From the NCBI GenBank assembly GCA_021205645.1, contig JAJPXE010000032.1, positions 1 to 18,734 on the forward strand: 18,734 nucleotides of DNA, written 5' to 3'. The position numbers and the translations under genes were made by a program. The notes beneath the pieces were generated by a model that was not told the origin of the DNA, did no database searches, and was given only the letters and a program-made list of their open reading frames with translations. This DNA comes from Candidatus Gastranaerophilales bacterium (GTDB taxonomy: Bacteria > Cyanobacteriota > Vampirovibrionia > Gastranaerophilales > Gastranaerophilaceae). Of this stretch, positions 7,401 through 14,316 are shown in pieces; position 1 is the stretch's first letter, and every line of letters begins with the position of its first letter.

Positions 7401-9011
7401 ATGATTAAAGGAGTAAAATCACAATTAAAGACGTTATCGGGTGATATGCTCGGAGCGGTTGTTGCTGCGATAGTAACGCTGCCGCAGGCGCTGGCGTTTG
7501 GCGTTGCTACGGGTTTTGGGGCAGCTGCAGGATTGTGGGGAGTTATAATACTCTGTACAGTCACGGGGTTGATTAATCTTAAAGTTCCTGTTGTATCGGG
7601 AATAACCGGTCCGGTAACGATTGTTGCTGCATCCGTGATGTTAAGTCTTAACTATGATATATCGGCCGTGCTGTTTGTTATTTTTATAGCAGGTTTGCTT
7701 CAAATAGCGTTAGGGTTTAGCGGTCTGGCTAAGATAATGGAATATGTTCCTTATCCTGTTATTTCGGGGTTTATGAACGGGGTCGGGTTTATTTTGATTA
7801 TTATGCAGCTAAATCCGCTCATCGGTCATCAGGTTCAGGCTAATACAGTTTTGAGTTTGAAAGCTGTTTTTGCGAACTTATCATCAATCAATATGCAATC
7901 ATTAATTCCGGGGATATTGACACTTGTGATTGTTTTTATGATACCGAAAAGAATAAACAAATTCATACCATCGCAGGTTATTGCTCTTGTTTTTTGCACA
8001 ATGATATCCGTAATTTTCAAATTTGATATAGAGCGGATTGGTGAGGTCAGTCTTACAAATTTAAATTTTCATATTCCGCAGATTATGTTAAATGAGACGG
8101 TATCGTATTTTAATTATGCGTTAGTGCTAGCCATAGTAATGTCGTCAGAGAGTTTAATGACGGGTCTGGTGTGTAATTCGATAACAAAGACCGGAATAGA
8201 CACGAAAAAGTTATTAATTGGTCAGGGATTGGGTAATGCGATTAGTTCATTATTTGGCGGTGTTCCGGGTTCTGCCGCGCTAATGCGAACGGTTGCGGCG
8301 ATAAATGCGGGGGCGGCAACGCGTATGTGTACATTGATTACGCCTGTAATAATCGTGTTTACGGTGTTGCAATTTGCGAATTATCTTGAACTTATACCGA
8401 TGTCGGTTCTTTCGGGGATACTTATAAAAGTCGGATACGATATTATTGACACAAAATTGTTAAGGGTTATAAAATACGCACCGAAAGATGACTTATACAT
8501 TCTTGTTGTAGTATTTGTTTTAACTCTGTTTTATAACCTGATAGCGGCAGTAGGTGCCGGTATAACACTTGCAGCATTATTGTATGCAAAGAGGACGGCA
8601 GATAATGCAAAGCTTGTGCATACGGATGAAAACGGTATAAAAGTAGATATTACCGAAAAGAGACTTGAGCGTGTCTCTAAGCACAAGATAAGGATAGTGC
8701 ATATAGATGGTTCGTTCTTTTTCGGTTCGGCAACACAGATAGTTTCACAATTCGATGAATTTTGGGGTACGAAGTGTTTAATATTGGATTGCAGGAATGA
8801 TAGATACTTTGATGTATCGGCAATATTTGCATTTGAGGATATAATAATGCGGTTAAAATCTCAGGAGATAGTTATTTTGCTTGTATTATCCGGCAGGGAT
8901 ATAAAAAAGCAGCTTGATAAATTTGGGATTACGGATAAAATCGGCGGTGACAGGATATTTTACAGTTTAAAGAAAGCAATGATAAGTGCGAAGAGTTACG
9001 TGCAGTTGTAG
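7401..9011 (+). CDS. SulP-family inorganic anion transporter with STAS domain
   Basis: 536 residues; an inner-membrane transporter. Residues ~10-395 are a run of hydrophobic helices with SulP signatures: LPQALAFGVATGFGAAAGLW in the first helices, then VVSGITGPVTIVAAS (the anion-site region), GVGFILIIMQLN, and GGVPGSAALMRTVAAINAGA, which matches the conserved SulP segment. A cytoplasmic STAS domain (~430-530) follows, with VHIDGSFFFGSATQIV and LILDCRNDRYFDVSAI. STAS domains regulate SulP proteins. The family moves sulfate, bicarbonate and other anions, often with Na+ or H+. The PQA-AFGVA type start resembles BicA-like bicarbonate/Na+ carriers, but the substrate is not decidable. The start is supported by the promoter position rather than a ribosome binding site, as none is visible before this ATG. 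Confidence 0.9.
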   Translation: MIKGVKSQLKTLSGDMLGAVVAAIVTLPQALAFGVATGFGAAAGLWGVIILCTVTGLINLKVPVVSGITGPVTIVAASVMLSLNYDISAVLFVIFIAGLLQIALGFSGLAKIMEYVPYPVISGFMNGVGFILIIMQLNPLIGHQVQANTVLSLKAVFANLSSINMQSLIPGILTLVIVFMIPKRINKFIPSQVIALVFCTMISVIFKFDIERIGEVSLTNLNFHIPQIMLNETVSYFNYALVLAIVMSSESLMTGLVCNSITKTGIDTKKLLIGQGLGNAISSLFGGVPGSAALMRTVAAINAGAATRMCTLITPVIIVFTVLQFANYLELIPMSVLSGILIKVGYDIIDTKLLRVIKYAPKDDLYILVVVFVLTLFYNLIAAVGAGITLAALLYAKRTADNAKLVHTDENGIKVDITEKRLERVSKHKIRIVHIDGSFFFGSATQIVSQFDEFWGTKCLILDCRNDRYFDVSAIFAFEDIIMRLKSQEIVILLVLSGRDIKKQLDKFGITDKIGGDRIFYSLKKAMISAKSYVQL

Positions 9012-9071
9012 AGTGTTAAAGACTTTATTCCCCGCTGCCGCCCGGCAAGTTCTTAACGATATTCAACATCA

Positions 9072-9100
9072 TTGATTTTTATCATTATCTTGTATATACT
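9072..9100 (+). promoter_or_regulatory. Predicted surE promoter
   Basis: TTGATT (9072-9077), a 17-nt spacer and TATACT (9095-9100) form a good sigma-70 promoter. It leaves a leader of about 25 nt with AAAGGA (9121-9126) placed 5 nt before ATG 9132. Confidence 0.55.
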
Positions 9101-9131
9101 ATAGATTACCGCATTCAATGAAAGGACCGGT

Positions 9132-9923
9132 ATGAATATATTATTATCAAATGATGACGGAATATTAGCGAACGGAATAAGAGCATTGATGGAGGTTTTA
9201 TCTCCTTGCTACGACGTATATGTCGTAGCTCCTGACAGAGAACGTTCGGCAGCCGGTCATTCATTGACACTTCATACCCCCTTAAGAGTAGAAGAAGTTG
9301 ACCCTAAATACGGTGCGAAACGCTGCTGGATGACAACGGGTACTCCGGGCGATTGTGTCAAAATCGCTGTTAATGCAATTTTAGCTAATAATGAACTTCC
9401 TGATTTGGTGATTTCGGGTATTAATCACGGTCCGAATCTTGGCGGTGATATTTTATACTCCGGAACGGTCAGTTGTGCTATGGAGGGAGCTCTTTTAGGT
9501 ATTCCGAGTATTGCGGTTTCACTTGCAAGCTTAAGAAACGAATACGAAGATTTTAAGCTTCCGGCAGAATTTGTGGCAATTTTGATTGATAAGCTTAAAA
9601 ATTATACAATCCCGCCCAAAACAGTCTTAAATGTGAATGTTCCGGGGTTGGACAAAGAAGATATTGCGGGTATTGCAGTTACGGAACTCGGCAGGAGAAT
9701 GTTTACGGACACTTATGAGCGCAGAATAGACCCGCGCGGCAAAGTCTATTACTGGATGGCAGGGGAACTTATAAATGAACCCGAAGATGCTAAAACCGAC
9801 ATCGCTGCTGTCAGAAACAATAAAATTTCTATCACACCAATTACTTATGATATGACAAGAAAAGGTTTTATGACCGAACTCGAAAGCGAAATCGGCTGCG
9901 GCAAACCAAGCTCATGGTTTTAA
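9132..9923 (+). CDS. surE: 5'/3'-nucleotidase SurE
   Basis: 263 residues, the usual length. SurE is a cytoplasmic metal-dependent phosphatase that removes phosphate from nucleoside 5'/3'-monophosphates and is linked to stationary-phase survival. Metal ligands are Asp8 and Asp9 (LLSNDDG), Ser39 (PDRERSAAGHS) and Asn98 (ISGINHGPNLGGD). The conserved YSGTVSCAMEG helix and PPKTVLNVNVPG also match. The start is set by the AAAGGA site and by the LLSNDDG motif, which normally begins within a few residues of the N-terminus. It is transcribed alone from its own promoter, between the arms of an exact 18-nt inverted repeat. Its 3' flank contains three stem-loops. Confidence 0.96.
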   Translation: MNILLSNDDGILANGIRALMEVLSPCYDVYVVAPDRERSAAGHSLTLHTPLRVEEVDPKYGAKRCWMTTGTPGDCVKIAVNAILANNELPDLVISGINHGPNLGGDILYSGTVSCAMEGALLGIPSIAVSLASLRNEYEDFKLPAEFVAILIDKLKNYTIPPKTVLNVNVPGLDKEDIAGIAVTELGRRMFTDTYERRIDPRGKVYYWMAGELINEPEDAKTDIAAVRNNKISITPITYDMTRKGFMTELESEIGCGKPSSWF

Positions 9924-9935
9924 ATTTCGCTAATT

Positions 9936-9981
9936 GAGGGTGCGGAAAAATCCTCAAAATGACAATTTTGGGAGATTTTTC
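9936..9981 (+). repeat. Stem-loop repeat after surE (GAGGGTGCGGAAAAATCC arm)
   Basis: GAAAAATC (9945-9952) pairs with GATTTTTC (9974-9981). CTC with GGG and AAAAT (9956-9960) with ATTTT (9965-9969) extend the stem around a GACA loop. The left arm 9936-9953 is the exact inverse of 7346-7363. There is no T-tract after the stem. It begins 13 nt after the surE stop, so it may end or protect the surE transcript. Confidence 0.6.
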
Positions 9982-10003
9982 AAACCCGACCTTAGGTGTG
10001 TGA

Positions 10004-10041
10004 AAGCAAGGTCGTGTGCGGGATAGCACACAACCTTGCTT
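10004..10041 (+). other. Strong stem-loop, 9+6 bp, with a competing upstream pairing
   Basis: AAGCAAGGT (10004-10012) pairs with ACCTTGCTT (10033-10041). After one C/A mismatch, GTGTGC (10014-10019) pairs with GCACAC (10026-10031), closing a GGGATA loop. The upstream segment CGACCTT (9987-9993) is an exact complement of AAGGTCG (10008-10014), so two stems exclude each other. Confidence 0.6.
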
Positions 10042-10055
10042 GAAACCGTACCCCA

Positions 10056-10092
10056 GAGTTTGCAGGAAAAATTTTAATTTTTCCGCAAACTC
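10056..10092 (+). repeat. Near-perfect palindromic repeat (GAGTTTGC...GCAAACTC)
   Basis: GAGTTTGC-A-GGAAAAATT (10056-10073) pairs with AATTTTTCC-GCAAACTC (10076-10092): 17 bp with one bulged A and almost no loop. This is the complete two-armed form of the intergenic repeat seen as single arms at 5841, 7346 and 14252. Confidence 0.65.
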
Positions 10093-10316
10093 AATTACAG
10101 GATTTTAAACAAAAACTCCGAATTTAAAATTATAAGAATCGGTACTTACAACACATTAATATATCAAACTAACCTTGCAATTTTTATACATTAATTGCCA
10201 ATAGTCATTAAAAAATGTATTAAGGTTAAGCTTTCTTACTGTTTTTATTAAACCTTCTCGTCATAACCGCTGAATAAAATATTTTACCAATATGTTTATA
10301 AGTCCTTACAATATGA

Positions 10317-10365
10317 GATGCAGAAAAATTTTAAAATTGATATTTTTAATTTTTTACAAACTCAT
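10317..10365. repeat. Degenerate copy of the palindromic repeat at the rbgA 3' end
   Basis: GAGATGCAGAAAAATT at the left and AATTTTTTACAAACTC at the right mirror the arms of 10056-10092 with several changes. The centre is AT-rich and partly self-complementary. It lies 8 nt beyond the minus-strand rbgA stop and could act in ending that transcript. Confidence 0.4.
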
Positions 10366-10372
10366 GTTGGTT

Positions 10373-11224
10373 TCATTCCAATTTATCAAGAATGAATTTA
10401 CCTATTTTGCCCTCACGAAAATCTTTAAGGAGATACTGTGATGTCCGTTCTGTATCGGGTTCAGCGCCTTTTAACAGCCAGTTACGGCTTATGGCGATAT
10501 TTTCCAATGATAATTTGGTAACATTATAATAATCTTGAAACTTGTTCAGATAAAATGGATTATCCGATATCAGTGAAATTAATTCTTTAGCTATTATTTC
10601 AGGCGAATATGCGTTTTCCGAAACAGAATTAACAAAAGCCAGTTTTTTAGCTTTTTGCTGGTCATCCTGTTTCATGGGAATAATCCCCGGGGTGTCGAGT
10701 AAATCAATATTAGGGTTTATTCTCACCCATTGCTGCTGTCTTGTCACGCCTGCCTTTGCACCTGTTCTGGTTTTTGATGATTTAGTCAGCTTATTTATAA
10801 TACTTGATTTCCCTACATTCGGCAATCCGACTACAACAACCCTTGCAGGACGGCGAAGCAAACCTTTTGACATCAATGCCTGTATTTTCGGTTCGCTCAA
10901 TTCCAATAACTTTTTTTCTATAATCTGAAAATTTCGGTTAGTTCTGGTATCTGTTGTAAGCACCGGAGAGCCTGTATGTTCTGCAAGAAACTCTATCCAT
11001 GGTTTGATTTCTTCGGGATTAACCAAATCTGATTTATTCAACAAAAGAAGCCCCGGTTTATCACCCAGAAGCTTCTTTATATCGTTATATCTGCTGCTTA
11101 CAGGCAGCCGGGCATCCAATACTTCAACAACAACATCAACAAGATTAAGTTTCTCTTTGAGTGTTTTTTCAGCTTTAGCAATATGCCCCGGATACCAGTG
11201 GATATGTAACTTATCTTTTTTCAA
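10373..11224 (-). CDS. rbgA: Ribosome biogenesis GTPase A (YlqF/RbgA), circularly permuted GTPase
   Basis: 283 residues. RbgA is a GTPase needed for late 50S subunit assembly. The order of motifs is permuted, as in this family: G4 NKSD (63-66) comes first, then G1 GLPNVGKSS (133-141) and G3 DTPG (177-180). The N-terminal HWYPGHIAKA is the family signature, and a C-terminal helical RNA-binding region follows. The start is TTG at 11224, inside the last 14 bases of rplS. The signature lies at residue 9, so little can be missing, and no in-frame ATG lies before it. Only a weak AGAGA precedes the TTG, so translation is probably coupled to rplS. Neighbouring rplS is the gene for L19, a 50S protein, in line with its assembly role. 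Confidence 0.94.
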   Translation of the reverse strand: MKKDKLHIHWYPGHIAKAEKTLKEKLNLVDVVVEVLDARLPVSSRYNDIKKLLGDKPGLLLLNKSDLVNPEEIKPWIEFLAEHTGSPVLTTDTRTNRNFQIIEKKLLELSEPKIQALMSKGLLRRPARVVVVGLPNVGKSSIINKLTKSSKTRTGAKAGVTRQQQWVRINPNIDLLDTPGIIPMKQDDQQKAKKLAFVNSVSENAYSPEIIAKELISLISDNPFYLNKFQDYYNVTKLSLENIAISRNWLLKGAEPDTERTSQYLLKDFREGKIGKFILDKLE

Positions 11225-11564
11225 TTTTTTCTCTGATACGTGTTGCTTTACCTGAACGTTCTCTTAAGTAATATAATTTAGAACGTCTGACATCACCGCG
11301 TCTTAGAACGGTAATTTTATCAATACGCGGAGAATTCAATAAGAACACTCTTTCTACACCTATTCCCTGAAAAACTTTTCTTACGGTAACAGTTTTATTA
11401 ATGCCTGAACCGTGTTTTTTTATAACTGTTCCTTCAAATGCCTGTATTCTTTCTTTGTTGCCTTCTACAATTCTAACAAAGACCTTTACGGTATCACCCG
11501 GATTCATATCAGGAATATTTTCTTTTTTATACTGGTTTTCTAATTCTGTAATTATAGGATTCAT
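11211..11564 (-). CDS. rplS: 50S ribosomal protein L19
   Basis: 117 residues (about 115 in E. coli). L19 sits at the interface of the 30S and 50S subunits. The sequence shows the L19 hallmarks: DMNPGDTVKVFVRIVEGNKERIQAFEG, then KHGSGINKTVTVRKVFQGIGVERVF, then SPRIDKITVLRRGDVRRSKLYYLRERSGKATRI (given here in parts). Confidence 0.4.
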   Translation of the reverse strand: MNPIITELENQYKKENIPDMNPGDTVKVFVRIVEGNKERIQAFEGTVIKKHGSGINKTVTVRKVFQGIGVERVFLLNSPRIDKITVLRRGDVRRSKLYYLRERSGKATRIREKIEKR

Positions 11565-11593
11565 TTTTGCTATTCCTTATATTTGACTGGTAC

Positions 11594-11615
11594 AAAAAAC
11601 AGCGTTGATAACGCT
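11594..11615 (-). terminator. Short hairpin plus T6 tract upstream of rplS
   Basis: On the minus strand AGCGTT-ATC-AACGCT is followed by G and TTTTTT, the form of an intrinsic terminator with a short 6-bp stem. It lies about 130 nt after the phosphoesterase stop and about 30 nt before the rplS ATG. It could end the phosphoesterase transcript or act as an attenuator in an rplS leader. Confidence 0.5.
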
Positions 11616-11623
11616 CATTTCTT

Positions 11624-11652
11624 ATCGTAATTAAAAAACAAGCAGATTGCAA
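11624..11652 (-). promoter_or_regulatory. Possible rplS promoter
   Basis: On the minus strand TTGCAA (11647-11652), a 17-nt spacer and TACGAT (11624-11629) are a moderate sigma-70 match. The predicted start is at about 11617, directly at the AGCGTT/AACGCT hairpin. The mRNA would then begin with that hairpin as a 5' cap structure. Confidence 0.35.
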
Positions 11653-11725
11653 GTACATGTTTAAGTTTTGTAATAAGAACTCAGACAAGCTTTAATTTGT
11701 CCGAAAAAATTGCAGATACACCTAA

Positions 11726-11771
11726 TTTACCCCTGCCTTTACCCCAATTATTTACCCCCATCATTTACCCC
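11726..11771 (-). repeat. Four GGGGTAAA repeats with a 12-13 nt period across a stop codon
   Basis: On the plus strand TTTACCCC occurs at 11726-11733, 11738-11745, 11751-11758 and 11764-11771. On the minus strand this is GGGGTAAA repeated four times. It spans the end of the phosphoesterase gene, whose last residues RGVNDGGK are encoded by two of the copies. Confidence 0.7.
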
Positions 11772-12743
11772 TCGTTCACGTTTTTTAGGCAGCTCAAATG
11801 TTCCGGTTCGGTCAGTTTCATTCCCGTATAACAATACAGAACCCATTCCGTTATTCTTTGCTTTTGTCTGTAATTCCTTTAAACGGGTTTCCTTAAAATA
11901 TACATCAACAACAATTTTATTCCTTTGCGGACACAAACTTATTATCCTGAAAGCATTCGGAAATGATACCAGTGACGGTGTGTTTATGTATAAGATGTTA
12001 TCTTCCTGAAAAATTTTTGTTCCGTGATAATGACCCGAACATATTATTATGGGATTATCGTATTTTTTTAATAATAGTTTGACATCATAACTGTTGATAA
12101 GTTTATGAGCTTCATTCGGATAAGGTTCCATTACGGGAACATGAGTAAAAATAACAATAATATCTCCTTTTGAGTTATCAAGCTCATCTTTCAGCCATTG
12201 GAGCTGCTCCTCCGAAACTTCACCCTGACAGGTCGATTTGTAATCAATTATGGTATCAAGTGCTATAACCTTATAGCCTTTTTTGGGTGTAAATGAATAA
12301 TAAGGAGTCTTGTAGCAGAAATTCGGATTATGTCCGTTTAAAATATCAAAATACAAAGATTTTGTAAGCGTAATGCCGCAAGCTGTGTCGTGGTTCCCGA
12401 ATACGACATACCATGGCTTCTCAAGCAGATTGGCATGTGTTATAAAACTTAACAGTTCTTTTTCTTTTGGTTTATTAATCATATCGCCTGTAAACATAAC
12501 AAAATCAATATTCGGTGTACAGTTGACCTGTGCAATTGCATCATCAAGCAAATTACCTGAAACACTCAAAAGCTTGTACGACGTATCAGCCTCGAATGTT
12601 GAATAATGAACATCGCTTATCTGAGCAAACTTTAGGTTCGAGCTGCTGGCTCCGCACACCTGAACACCGATAAAACAAGCTAATATTATGGTAAATGTCC
12701 AATTGAATAATTTTGATATAAAGGTTTCTTTTCTTCTCCTCAT
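11748..12743 (-). CDS. Exported or membrane-anchored calcineurin-like metallophosphoesterase
   Basis: 331 residues. Residues ~14-30 are a hydrophobic segment after a basic start (MRRRK), so the protein is exported or held by a signal anchor. The metallophosphoesterase ligands are all present: Asp44/His46 (DVH), Asp87 (TGDMI), Asn117/His118 (GNHD), His201 (THVP) and His238/His240 (GHYH). They bind two metal ions for phosphomonoester or diester hydrolysis. The substrate is unknown. The fold resembles the cAMP phosphodiesterase/purple phosphatase branch. The ATG overlaps the TPR stop by one base (TAATG on the minus strand), so the two are co-translated. The basic C-terminal tail (KKRERGVNDGGK) runs into a tandem repeat and may be recently changed. 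Confidence 0.9.
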   Translation of the reverse strand: MRRRKETFISKLFNWTFTIILACFIGVQVCGASSSNLKFAQISDVHYSTFEADTSYKLLSVSGNLLDDAIAQVNCTPNIDFVMFTGDMINKPKEKELLSFITHANLLEKPWYVVFGNHDTACGITLTKSLYFDILNGHNPNFCYKTPYYSFTPKKGYKVIALDTIIDYKSTCQGEVSEEQLQWLKDELDNSKGDIIVIFTHVPVMEPYPNEAHKLINSYDVKLLLKKYDNPIIICSGHYHGTKIFQEDNILYINTPSLVSFPNAFRIISLCPQRNKIVVDVYFKETRLKELQTKAKNNGMGSVLLYGNETDRTGTFELPKKRERGVNDGGK

Positions 12744-14155
12744 TATCTGAAAGCGTTCTCCATTTCTAATTTTGTCTGACCGACTCCCTGCAAGTCGTTT
12801 GTTAAATCATAAATTTTTAATTTTTCAAGATAGAGTTCTTTAATCTTTGGAAACTTATCAATACCTTTGTTTATGGTTATAATAGCAGCGTTTTTGCTTT
12901 CGGAATCAAGCAATATCCCGCTTAAATCTATATAATCCTGACAGGTTGAAGGTTCATACGATTTAACCAGTTCCATATACTTTGTATAATTTGTATTATC
13001 TTTCAAAGTATAATATATTTTTGCAAGATTGTAATAATACAACACTCTCCTATCCGGCATAGAAACAGCTTTGTTTATGTTGGTAATTGCCTTATTAAAA
13101 TCATGCAGATTATAATAGCACATACCTATATAATTATATACTTCTGATGATGTATTTAAATTTAGAGTGCTTAAAAAATTTTCAAGAGCATCTTGTATGT
13201 CATCATTTTGATAATTAATTTTGCCGAGTTCAATTCTGTATTCAACGCAATTATTCATTAAAATAGCTTTATATATGCTATCCCGTGCCTTGTTAAACAA
13301 ATTCATAAACATATAATTTTTAGCCATATAATAAAAAACGGTATCATCATTCGGATTAAGTTTGTGATAATAGTTCAGTGTTGCATTTGAGGCTTCAAAA
13401 TCCATGTTTTCAGTTCTGACTTTTGCTATTTTGAGATATGCGATATTATATTTAGGATTTATCTTAATGACCTCTTTGTAGTTTTTAACGGAATTTTCAT
13501 AATCGTAGATATCTCTGTAGTAGTCGCCGAGCAACAGGTACGCACAAAAATCTTTAGGGTTAAGATTTTGAGCTTTTAAAAGTGTGGCATAACATTTTTC
13601 GTTTTCACCGGTTTGTTTGTATATTTGTGCAAGATTATCAAGAGGGATAGTGAATGATGTATTGATAGAATTAGCCTTTTCGAAAGCACATTTTGCATCA
13701 TTCAACTTATTTTGTGCCCAGTAAACCAGTCCGAGTGTGTTATAAGCATAGAAATTATTACCGTCAACCTGAACTGCCGTTTTTAGATTAGTTTCCGCTC
13801 CGGAATAGTTTTTATTTTTATAACATGCCAGCCCCTGTTGATAATAACCATCCGATGCCGGATTTGACGTACCCTGATACGGCACGTCAAAAATCAAGGG
13901 TTTATCCGGATTTGGCAGCGGCTTTGACATTACCGGAGGAGTAAGCTTTATTTTTAGTCCGATTGCTTGAGAGTTGTTTGCCTCTATTTGAAGTATCTGA
14001 TTAACATATTCCAGTGCTTTGGTTTTGTTTCCGTCTTTATAATAGTTTTGTGCAATATCAAAAAAATCATCAGTCAAATCGTTTGCATAACAATTGAGCA
14101 TAATTGATGAAAATATCACACAAATCAAAGTAATTCGTTTCATAAAACGCTTCAT
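12743..14155 (-). CDS. Exported tetratricopeptide-repeat protein
   Basis: 470 residues. The N-terminus has Lys/Arg residues, a hydrophobic stretch and a possible signal peptidase site after CYA (about residue 25), so export is predicted. From about residue 105 onwards there are serial TPR units such as YYQQGLACYKNKNYSGAETN, AYNTLGLVYWAQNKLNDAKC, YLLLGDYYRDIYDYENSVKN and YYNLAKIYYTLKDNTNYTKY. At least eight degenerate units cover most of the protein, with a Pro-rich linker (SKPLPNPDKPLIFDVPYQG) before them. TPRs bind protein partners, so this is probably a scaffold at the cell envelope. No catalytic motif is seen. It is the first gene of a pair with the phosphoesterase, joined by a one-base overlap. 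The first ATG is chosen because a TATAAT box ends 6 nt before it. Confidence 0.88.
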   Translation of the reverse strand: MKRFMKRITLICVIFSSIMLNCYANDLTDDFFDIAQNYYKDGNKTKALEYVNQILQIEANNSQAIGLKIKLTPPVMSKPLPNPDKPLIFDVPYQGTSNPASDGYYQQGLACYKNKNYSGAETNLKTAVQVDGNNFYAYNTLGLVYWAQNKLNDAKCAFEKANSINTSFTIPLDNLAQIYKQTGENEKCYATLLKAQNLNPKDFCAYLLLGDYYRDIYDYENSVKNYKEVIKINPKYNIAYLKIAKVRTENMDFEASNATLNYYHKLNPNDDTVFYYMAKNYMFMNLFNKARDSIYKAILMNNCVEYRIELGKINYQNDDIQDALENFLSTLNLNTSSEVYNYIGMCYYNLHDFNKAITNINKAVSMPDRRVLYYYNLAKIYYTLKDNTNYTKYMELVKSYEPSTCQDYIDLSGILLDSESKNAAIITINKGIDKFPKIKELYLEKLKIYDLTNDLQGVGQTKLEMENAFR

Positions 14156-14161
14156 ATTAAG

Positions 14162-14189
14162 ATTATACTATAAATTAAAACGAATACAA
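14162..14189 (-). promoter_or_regulatory. Predicted promoter of the TPR-phosphoesterase operon, leaderless type
   Basis: On the minus strand TTGTAT (14184-14189), a 16-nt spacer and a perfect TATAAT (14162-14167) lie 6 nt before the ATG. There is no Shine-Dalgarno. The transcript would start at or beside the start codon. Confidence 0.55.
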
Positions 14190-14251
14190 AATATTGTTGA
14201 CAAGTCCCGTAAAGATTGTTCACCTCAAATTGTATTAAAAGATTTTTGATA

Positions 14252-14263
14252 TTCCGCAAACTC
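14252..14263 (+). repeat. Intergenic repeat half-element TTCCGCAAACTC
   Basis: Third exact copy of the 12-nt core, in the divergent space between the TPR gene and adk. It touches the -35 region of the predicted adk promoter. The other arm is absent. Confidence 0.55.
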
Positions 14264-14292
14264 TTGTTAGTTGTATAATTATTTTATAAAAT
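14264..14292 (+). promoter_or_regulatory. Predicted adk promoter
   Basis: TTGTTA (14264-14269), a 17-nt spacer and TAAAAT (14287-14292) fit sigma-70. A perfect TATAAT also lies at 14274-14279 but lacks a well-spaced -35 box. Either one leaves a leader with GAGAGGA (14303-14309) 7 nt before ATG 14317. Confidence 0.45.
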
Positions 14293-14316
14293 AAGATTAA
14301 AAGAGAGGATATTCAA

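Larger units (their letters stand above)
9924..10372. other. 449-base intergenic region rich in stem-loops
   Basis: No open frame of useful size or coding-like sequence is seen on either strand. The first 170 bases hold three consecutive hairpins (9945-9981, 10004-10041, 10056-10092). The middle (about 10100-10310) is AT-rich and shows only a weak, interrupted pairing of AACCTT with AAGGTT. The last ~50 bases (10317-10365) are a degenerate AT-rich copy of the 10056-10092 element, placed at the 3' end of the convergent rbgA gene. The genes on either side are convergent, so all structures lie at gene ends and no promoter need be here. A small RNA is possible but unproven. Confidence 0.6.

Noticed and set aside
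9012..9060. Terminator after the SulP gene
   Set aside because: GTTAA/TTAAC with an inner ACTT/AAGT pairing is interrupted by mismatches and has no T-tract. Too weak to call.
10000..10060. tRNA or tmRNA-like gene in the structured region
   Set aside because: No cloverleaf, no T-loop GTTCGA motif and no acceptor stem can be built.
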